NCBI GenBank assembly: GCA_020055645.1
Contig: CM034547.1
Span: 42,015,909 to 42,079,908, forward strand
Direction: 5' to 3'
DNA: 64,000 nucleotides
Source of the DNA: Tomocerus qinae
Taxonomy: Eukaryota > Arthropoda > Collembola > Entomobryomorpha > Tomoceridae
Under the pieces are notes generated by a model that was given only the letters and a program-made list of their open reading frames with translations, searched no databases and had not been told where the DNA came from. Below, piece by piece: positions 56,372 to 64,000 of the stretch (its first letter is position 1; every line of letters starts with the position of its first letter). The translations under genes and the position numbers were made by a program.

Positions 56372-57122
56372 GGATTTTTCACAGTCGTATTTTCAGCTCA
56401 CTTGGTCACTCCTTTAAAGCCTTCACCCTCTGACCCAACCAAACGTAACTATTTTTTTTACCTTATTGAAACGAGAAGCAAGGCCTTAGTCTCAACTCAG
56501 TTCTTCTTCAATTCCCGAATAACGTATACTTAAGGGACTGATGTGTAATTACAGCAAACGTATTGGGATTCAGGAGTCACTTCTCATTGTAAAATTCAAT
56601 TTCAGAATCCAACCTTATTGAAACATGAATTGTAGCTCGGTACGGTATCTTTATAACAACGATACTTCATACATACCTGTAACTTACTTTCGAGTACTAC
56701 AGAACGGTCAACAAAAGAATCCCGAAGAAAAGTTCAAGGATTTTTACGGGAAGGATATAGATATTATATCCATTCATTGCATATTTATATTGTGTATGTA
56801 TTATTTCACAATTTCTTTCTATATCGAAAGCAACGTCTCAAAAATATATAATAAACCCATACATGTGGAGTCTCAGAGAATCTGTGTATCTATATAAAAC
56901 AAACTAAACCACAAAGAGTCAATAATAGATTGCTCTTTGTGTTTTCACTATTAATAAATACATAATAGGTCTACAGCATATAAAGCAGTGCAATTTATAT
57001 AAAGTTAGATGATAATGTGAAATGGCAAAATACACTTTAACCTTGGTAAAATTGATCCAAATTAATATTTTAATAAGAATTATTGGTACAGACACAAATG
57101 TCGGTATTTGCTGTGCTTTTAA
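56372..57122. other. Intergenic
   Basis: Between the second chitin-binding gene and the LPMO-like gene. A 90-codon open frame on the + strand (56625-56897) lacks recognisable features and is treated as chance. Confidence 0.4.
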
Positions 57123-58334
57123 TTACGCAATTGATATGTCTGAACAACCATAGAAGTTGGTTTGAGGTCCACACCCTGATGCACCTGGTTTTCCATCTCC
57201 ACAGCTTCCCCAATTTGAACCTGTCATAAATAGTCCAATTCGCAATTTTTCTTCAACAATAATGGAAGGGAATTTATTGGAAATCAGAAATAAAATATAG
57301 TAGGGGAAACCACATTTGATTTTACCTGTTCTGTATCTCCACCGTAAAACACAATTTTTGCATTTGATATCATTCGGGAGTTCCAATGTTAAATTGTAAT
57401 ATTTTCCAGCCGATTCAGTAACGGAGTACTTTTCCCCTACTCCAGAAATTTTTAAAATATTTTTCTCATAACAATTTAGATCAACATGAGATTTGGGATC
57501 CTCTTCAGCACACAACTTGAAGTCAAAAAATCCTTTCTGTCCAAAAGTTATCTGAACAGTTACAGGAATTTCCTACAGTGATTAAATAAAAAACCTTTTG
57601 GAATCAATTTGAAAATGAATACCAAACTTTCTTACTGTCATATGAAATTGTAAAAGATAATATAGTTTTTTTTAAAGAAAAATGACGAGATACATTGTAT
57701 TCTCATTTATTAGATGTCTAGGCATTCTAAATATTTTTAAATACCTGTCCAACTTTATAGTTTCTGGCAATGATGCCTTTGGAAAATGACCCTCCATCTT
57801 CATTAGGTCTTGGAACAGGATCTGTTATTGGATCTCCACATACACCACACTGTTTTGTTTCATCCTCATCCACCTAATTAAAATGATCAGTCTTTCAGAA
57901 TTTCATCATTGCACACAGTAAATGGTAAAGTGGGTTAGACACAGTTGATTACAGTTTACAGTTTCAAGCAAAAAATATTTTATGGTAGTAGAAATAATAT
58001 AAAAAGACAGTTAGACAACTAGATAGCTTAGATTTTATTTTAATACAAGCTTTGTGTTACAAATGCGTTACGTTGTTTAATCTTGGGTTGAAAATGGCAA
58101 GAATTTTGTGTATTGTCAAAATTGGTATAAATTAATTACAAGGGCTCCACCGCAATCCAGATGGTTGTCATTGTAATTCACTGGAGGATCGTACTGCTTA
58201 TATTCTGGGAATCTCCACAACGAAGACCTGTTTGGAGGTTCCAGAAATCTTCCATTTGAATCTACATAATCGATCTTCACAAATAAAGTTAAATAGCAAC
58301 AAATTAAAATAAAGGATTCTGAAAAACGAGTCAT
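57123..58334 (-). CDS. AA15 LPMO-like secreted protein lacking the histidine brace
   Basis: Four exons, 58334-58140, 57873-57745, 57572-57326 and 57220-57123, give 669 nt, 222 residues, the usual size of arthropod AA15 lytic polysaccharide monooxygenases. Family hallmarks are GRFLEPPNRSS, NYNDNHLDCGG, CGVCGDP, RNYKVGQ, FDFKLC, CVLRWRYRTG, SNWGSC and FYGCSDISI. In AA15 enzymes the mature protein starts with His directly before GR, and a second His lies in an ANHKG-like motif; together they bind copper. Here the first position is Asn (SNGRF, codon AAT) and the second is Gln (FGQKGFF). Oxidative cleavage of chitin or cellulose is therefore unlikely. A chitin-binding or structural role would fit its two CBM14 neighbours. 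All exons are open, so this is not a decayed pseudogene. Confidence 0.88.
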
Positions 58335-59077
58335 GTTTCTGTGTTTGAAGTCGCGTATCAGGCGCAAATACAGGAAAAGTGAAGTATAGGGGAGACACAA
58401 TCTTCAATAAATGGTAATATTATACAGCAGCAGGGAGATACATAATGACAGAAGACAGAATACAGAAAATACATGGGATGATAATTATGACAATTAGTAA
58501 TATGAAGCAGATCCATCTAAGAGATATATGTTCAGCTTAATTCATTTTTAATGACATTTCCCATTTTCTGTACAAAGCCCAGCAAAATAGGCAATGGATA
58601 AATGTATCCATTGTTCACTTAGGATTTTTTGTAGATACACGATAGGAACATACATAAAATCTGGCGATGATGATTGGATATGTATCAAGTCCAAAACAAT
58701 GGTTAGAATATTGCTTCTTCTAACTCCACATTCTAACCAGTTCTAACTTGTTAAGCTGAAAATGAGTTTTGTCATATTGTAATTTAAAAGTTTCTAGTCG
58801 GGCAATTCGATTATCTCTGGCAATAATACATCCTCTGTCTATAATCTTTCAAAATTGTATTCTGAGGATCCGACGAGATTCCTTCATGACGATAAATAAC
58901 CAAACGGAGCATGATTTAAACCTGAACTGAATAAGCTTTATCAAATAATACTACACCTACGAATATTATTGTTGTTAGATAAAGAAATGTAGGTAGTTCT
59001 AAGCTCGTAATTATGACACAGTTAGAATTAATTTTCTTCCATTTTTCAAAACCTATGTGAAAATGAATTAAAATCAA
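58335..59077. other. Intergenic
   Basis: Upstream flank of the LPMO-like gene. A further in-frame ATG at 58398 is possible but would add a non-signal-like leader. No other feature was seen. Confidence 0.4.
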
Positions 59078-59275
59078 CTACGTTGAATAATTGGCTTGAT
59101 TACTTAATTTTACCCCTGTTTTAATATGCACATTTAAAAGAGAAACCTTTTTTACTATAGAAGCTGCAGCTGACCAGTCGAGGTTTATATGCCCTCCTAT
59201 CAATGTATCAAGAGAGCAACAAGAAAACAAAATATTTATAAAGCACACTGTGAGAAAGAAATTAAAAAATGCCAT
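59078..59275 (-). CDS. Possible small secreted peptide or first exon
   Basis: A 65-residue frame with a convincing signal peptide (MAFFNFFLTVCFINILFSCCS), then a short neutral to basic sequence with no known motif. GTAAAA steps inside the frame could be splice donors, so this may be the first exon of a longer gene whose next exon I did not find. Codon bias is weak and no poly(A) signal is close. Kept as tentative. Confidence 0.3.
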   Translation of the reverse strand: MAFFNFFLTVCFINILFSCCSLDTLIGGHINLDWSAAASIVKKVSLLNVHIKTGVKLSNQANYST

Positions 59276-60687
59276 TAGCCAATGTAAGTATTCATTAAGC
59301 CGTATTGAGGTAGTAGAGTGTAAGGTGTAATTGTAAAAAGATTAACCATACAATTTGGCTTGTAAACAACAGAATTGATTAGCTTGTGCGAACTGGATGG
59401 AAATATTATTCTATAGACCCATATATGTCCACAAACACAACATACCTGATCATACCACATCATTATCATACATACTGCACGATACAAAACATAAGTATAT
59501 GGGGACAGGAGGTTGACTGGCATTCTTCTGTGTACTATTTATTTCGCTTTCGTTACACGATAAGATGTCTAGGTAGGACTATACACAATAATAATAATAT
59601 TCTTCATCTCACCGTTATGTTAGGGTCTTCTATCTGTACTGCCGACTTGGTCTTCTCCACTACTTACCTGAAAAACTAGTTTCTTTTTTATTGCTGACCT
59701 TTTACAGTAGAATGAATCAATTCCTAGCATTTTCATTGTCTACATACAACCTCTATACTACAAGAGAAGAGCAGTTAATGCTTGATTGAATAAAATAACC
59801 CACAAGTAATGTGTAGGCTGCTAGGTAAATAATATCATACATATCATACAGCCGTACAGATAATTCGGTTTCACTTGCACTGGTATACCTTGGATAATAT
59901 AAATCTCTTTTCTTACAATGTGATATATTGATATTAAATTAACCTCGTTTACCCTAAAACACTAATATACTGTTTGATTTTTCAAATCTTTCTGAAGATT
60001 TGATTTCCGTAATTTATTTAGATTATTCGCAAAGCCACAAGTAACAATACTTGGGCCATATTCCAGTTTTTGGTAAGAACTTAGGACATCGCCGATAGGT
60101 ACGCGAATCTTCCAATGAATTGCATGTGCCATTTCTTGTTTCTATTGCACTCATACTCATACTCATGATTGTCATGATTATGGTCAAACATGCGATACAA
60201 AAATCATTTCAGTAAACTAGAACTAGGCTATACATCATAAAAAGTTTTTCCTTCTTGAATTTAGATAGGTTGGTAAACAAATGGCGAAATTGAAAACTCA
60301 AAATATTCTGAATTTTCAGAAATAAAACTTACTAAAATTATAATGAAGTTCACTTTACATATGCTTTTGTTTCACAAATTCATTCTCAGACATTTATTTG
60401 ATTTTTCCCTTTGGTATTACAACAACATTGTGATTCTGTAAATATTAGAGTTGATAATATTTTTCTTTACATACCTCTATGCACGTACGTAACAAACAGA
60501 ACAATTTTATAGCAGAATACGGTGCCAAGCTCTTTAGTATTTATGAAGTAGCTACAATGCAAAGAATTGGTATAATAAATAATATAACATAACAGGTAGT
60601 AGTACTTATTTACAAAACAATGAAAATCTATTTGAACATGTTGAGTTAGTTGTACATAAATAATGGAAAGATAAATAAGGCTTTAGT
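59276..60687. other. Intergenic
   Basis: No supported gene was found in this AT-rich stretch. Confidence 0.45.
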
Positions 60688-61928
60688 CTATAGAAATGCA
60701 ACAGCTAAAGTATCGGTAACAGGAGCAGTATCCTGAAAACTTTTACCAGTAGGACCTTCGCCATATCCTCCTTCTAAAAATGGCAACCTGAATCTTTTTA
60801 CTGCATCTACTTCGCTTCTCGTGTGCGCCCACAAATGAACTTTTCTGGTTGAATTGACGAATTTATTGAATCGGAAGAAAACATTATCATTTATTTCGTC
60901 TTGACTGCCGCCAATTTCATTGATGTCAATAGGCTCAATATTAGATTGGCGTAAACTGCTTAAAATGCGTGCAACTGTATCAGTTTTACCAAATTCAAAG
61001 GCGCCACAACCAAATCCGTATGTTCTCTGTGCATCTGCTACATCTTCATCAACTCCTGTGAGATTAGGTCGGAGAGAACTGTAGCTTTGGAGGTGGACAA
61101 TTACAACTGGCCTCTCGACACTGGAAGGATCGTATTCCACTGGAGTAACTTCTTGTTCTTCCTGGAAAGAGCGGTATTGATACTTGGACACTTGTTTCAC
61201 CTTTTCCCTCATGATATCCGAAACACTATTGAAAAGATTCACAACAGCTTCACTGTCAGAAAACGAAGGAGCTCTCAACTCAGTAGTTACCAAATTGGGC
61301 TGTCTCTGGAGAACTGGATATTCAGGGCTGATATAAATTTTGCTTTGACTCATTATTGATCCAAGATTTTTGACAGTTTTATCCCACGGGTAGGGTTGAT
61401 TAGGACTGTGAGATATTATCGGGGGCAGTCTCACTTCAAAAGATTCTTTGAAATTATTCACTACTCTAAATCCGGTAGGTACTACTAGTCCACCAAGACG
61501 AATGTACGGAGGTAGGGGTAAGCCATTTGGTCCTACAGGACCTGGAAAATGTTTCAGAATCGGTTCATCCTTTTTCTGTGGAGGTACATATGGAGCTGGA
61601 GCTGGAGTGGGAAGGAATGGAAGAACATTTTTCACAAAGTCTTGGTACATTCCTTCTTGATCGTCTATTACTAACGGAGATCTTTCAGGTTGATTATGAG
61701 GATTCTTTCCGTGATGTTTTCCATGATGTTTTCCATTTTCTTACAAGAAATATCAAATTATTTCAAAACTGTATACAGATTTGGTATTGCTATCTAAAGA
61801 AAATACTTACTTGATAGTTTTCCATAAAGTTTTCCAAATAAATTCTTAAATAATTGGCCTTCGCAGCTATGAAGAATTAATCCGAAAAGCACTACTAAGA
61901 GAAATAGTGACCAAATGTGTATTTTCAT
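60688..61928 (-). CDS. Unrecognised secreted proline-rich protein
   Basis: Two exons, 61928-61811 and 61739-60688, give 1170 nt, 389 residues. Exon 1 encodes a signal peptide (MKIHIWSLFLLVVLFGLILHSCEG). A His/Gly/Lys stretch follows (GKHHGKHHGKN). Next come a Pro-rich part (PTPAPAPYVPPQ; PVGPNGLPLPPYI) and a long, more evenly composed C-terminal region that looks folded (ERPVVIVHLQSYSS; YGFGCGAFEFG; RKVHLWAHTRSEVDAVKRF). A furin-like site is absent. Only one cysteine is seen in the C-terminal region. I recognise no domain. The low-complexity N-terminal half with a globular C-terminal part suggests an extracellular matrix or secreted structural protein, but that is a guess. The splice junction is supported by phase and a GTAAGT donor. 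Confidence 0.8.
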
Positions 61929-63393
61929 TATGAATTATTCTAGAGTGACGTATGTCACTACTAATCACTAATTGACAGGCTATTTAAATAAATAGATCCA
62001 CTGCAATGAAGAAAAATCCAGAAAAACAATCGCTAAAACGTATTCCGTGTATCTTCTGCACCCAACTGTAAGAAGACTGACTCTGAGATACACCACAGTA
62101 AAGTTAGCTTTAATTAGCAGTTGAAATATTTCGCTAGAAAGGAAAATCTTCTGCATACATGTCATTCATAATATAGGATGTAGTACTAGTACTACTCTTC
62201 TCAGCAAAAGGCGGACACGAATTTTTAACTGCAGGCTGTCTCAATTAAATTAAACTTGAACTTGTTCCTCTACTTTTTCCTAAGTGTAAGTGATTTCTTG
62301 TGGGCCAGTATCTCTATCTCTACCTTGTGTAAATAATATGTGCAATATAGCAAGTAATAGTCATGTACCTTACCAGAGTGCAATATACTATATATACTGC
62401 ATTGCAATACACTATACAAACACAAACGTATTTGGGCTACAGAACATTATTTTTTCAGATTCGATTGTTATATCATATTATATTAAAACATACAATAATA
62501 ATGCCCTATCCTATCTTAGTGGTAGTTAGTAATTTCAATATAAAATGGTTTATTTTCATTTTGATGAGTTTTCGGAGATTGTGGGTGGAAATTAGTGGAA
62601 TAAACACAAAATGATGATACGTATTTTAAGTCCAAATATTTAAAGAATATTTGGTATGGTAGCTACTACTAGTACCAGACTATCACACCTGCATCAGTAT
62701 TAATTGGCAAAGATTTCAGTAACTGGTTTACTTATTTTCTATGCTATAGTATTATACTGACTACTGACTATACAACTTTCACACAATTTGACCTCTTTAC
62801 CCATACTACTAGTATCGAAGTTATCTTGTGGTGACAGCCGACAAGTATGAGCTGGCTATGCGACTTTAAACATGCAGAATGAATATTGAATACAAAATTA
62901 CAATACCGACTATCTTTAGCAAGCATCTGCAAAACCATAAATCGTTTACGATTACCTACCCCTTTCTCCATTACTATATTATATCTAAGACATGATAACC
63001 ATAATGAATTTCTTACTACATCATAATCATAAGTCAGAAAACAAAGACCTACCCCACAAAAAGTTAACTAGAGGTAAGGTATAATGAGAAATTATTTGGC
63101 TATACGGCACGTAATCATACGTGCATTGCACACCAAAGTGATTCAGTTAATATATATTTAATTACATCGGTTAGATAGTATTGGATTCGAATTGTCCTAC
63201 ATTTGGCTGATATTTTTACTCGATATTTATTTTTGATAATTGAAAGCTACTACTGTGATAATATATAATAAAATGTGTAGCAAAACCGAGAGAGAAATAC
63301 CAATTTTCGATGCGAAACGCATTAAGTATAACATTTATTTGCATAATATATTGTAATTGAATTTAAAAAAATGTTTACATTAGATATATTATA
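61929..63393. other. Intergenic
   Basis: Upstream flank of the proline-rich gene and 3' flank of NOP53. No supported exon was seen. Confidence 0.45.
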
Positions 63394-64000
63394 CTAATTT
63401 TTATTTCTTCTAAATGATCCTCGTCCTTTCTTCCTGCCATGTGTGTTAGGCAATTTAATACCATTCCATTCTCCTGTCTTTTCCCAGTCCATTTTCTCAG
63501 AAGGACGTTGATATTGCTTTAACCTGTTCTTTCTTACCATCCTAAAAAAGTAAAGAAATAAAATTATTAATAACTTAAAAGCCGTAATTATTTCTAAGAA
63601 ATATATTTTTATGATTGTAATTTCCACATACTTGACTTTCACTCTTGTTTCAACAACGTTTCTCTTCTGAAGACTCTTAAACCGATCCACCAAAATGTTA
63701 CTTGTACTTGTCAAGTGAACAGGTATAGCTCTTAGAGAGCCAGGTAAATTATCACTTAGCAAAGGATCTACTGGCATATCGACGAACTTATGTTTGCTGA
63801 GAGTTTTGACTCCCGTTTTTTCTCTTTCTTGAATTTTGCTGATTTTTTTAGCCAGTCTGACTTTAGCTTTGGCGTCTTTTCGTTCAATTTGTTTTACCAA
63901 AGATTTTACTCGGAAAACTTCTCCTTCCTTCGCATTCTTCGCTTTACGTAATCGGCTATTACGCTGTATTTCTAGTTGCTGTTTTTCTCGTCGCTTTTGC
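63394..64000 (-). CDS. NOP53: Ribosome biogenesis factor NOP53, C-terminal part (5' end outside window)
   Basis: Nucleolar factor that acts in 60S subunit maturation, recruiting the exosome helicase in yeast. Two exons are visible on the minus strand: 64000-63632 (continuing beyond the window) and 63541-63394, joined across an AAGTATGT donor and TTTTTTAG acceptor. The exon at the window edge reads as a basic coiled-coil-like stretch (QKRREKQQLEIQRNSRLRKA, EVFRVKSLVKQIE), followed by the family core: LSDNLPGSLRAI then LVDRFKSLQKRNVVETR. This core matches the GSLR...DRFKSLQKRN signature of NOP53/GLTSCR2. The C-terminal exon is basic and ends GRKKGRGSFRRNKN. It is the only clear housekeeping gene here. 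Confidence 0.85.
   Translation of the reverse strand, partial: QKRREKQQLEIQRNSRLRKAKNAKEGEVFRVKSLVKQIERKDAKAKVRLAKKISKIQEREKTGVKTLSKHKFVDMPVDPLLSDNLPGSLRAIPVHLTSTSNILVDRFKSLQKRNVVETRVKVKYVEITIIKIYFLEIITAFKLLIILFLYFFRMVRKNRLKQYQRPSEKMDWEKTGEWNGIKLPNTHGRKKGRGSFRRNKN

Noticed and set aside
56625..56897. 90-codon + strand frame between chitin-binding and LPMO-like genes
   Set aside because: No splice context, signal peptide or family resemblance; composition looks random.

Overview
This window is nuclear DNA from an AT-rich animal genome, almost certainly an arthropod. The genes are split by short GT-AG introns of about 50-350 bp. Signal peptides, TATA boxes and AATAAA signals are common. The families present (expanded type-B carboxylesterases, peritrophin-type chitin-binding proteins, an AA15 LPMO-like protein, BEL/Pao retrotransposon) fit an arthropod. 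A non-insect hexapod such as a springtail is plausible, but the sequence does not settle this. Intron-exon models were built by eye from splice signals, reading-phase continuity and comparison between paralogs in the window; every complete model sums to a whole number of codons.

Layout. 1-11.1 kb: three tandem + strand carboxylesterases; the first is cut by the window edge and the second and third are recent duplicates. 11.35-12.13 kb (-): a small secreted protein with peptidase M15-like zinc motifs, a family normally bacterial or fungal. 15.2-24.3 kb: an intact aldo-keto reductase, a full-length BEL/Pao gag-pol ORF on the - strand, and a second aldo-keto reductase copy that is a pseudogene with three frame lesions. 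25.2-28.0 kb: a fourth, diverged carboxylesterase. 29.1-32.3 kb (-): one or two unrecognised secreted proteins. 32.3-44.6 kb: a gene-poor stretch with a 40-bp tandem repeat, a roughly 1-kb inverted-repeat element and dispersed repeat fragments. 44.6-47.3 kb (+): a secreted pancreatic-type lipase. 49.5 kb (+): a 48-residue secreted peptide gene. 51.2-53.4 kb (+): a secreted subtilisin-like protease with strongly biased codons. 54.2-58.3 kb (-): two small chitin-binding proteins and an AA15 LPMO-like protein that lacks both copper-ligand histidines. 60.7-61.9 kb (-): an unrecognised secreted proline-rich protein. 63.4 kb to the end (-): the C-terminal part of the ribosome-biogenesis factor NOP53.

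Most genes encode secreted enzymes or chitin-associated proteins. They suggest digestion, detoxification and cuticle or gut-lining functions. The most unusual items are the M15-like peptidase, the LPMO-like protein with a lost histidine brace, the small secreted peptide, four GC-AG introns with the same GCAAGT donor, and the different nucleophile elbows (GESAG, GDSAG, GQSAG) within one esterase cluster.
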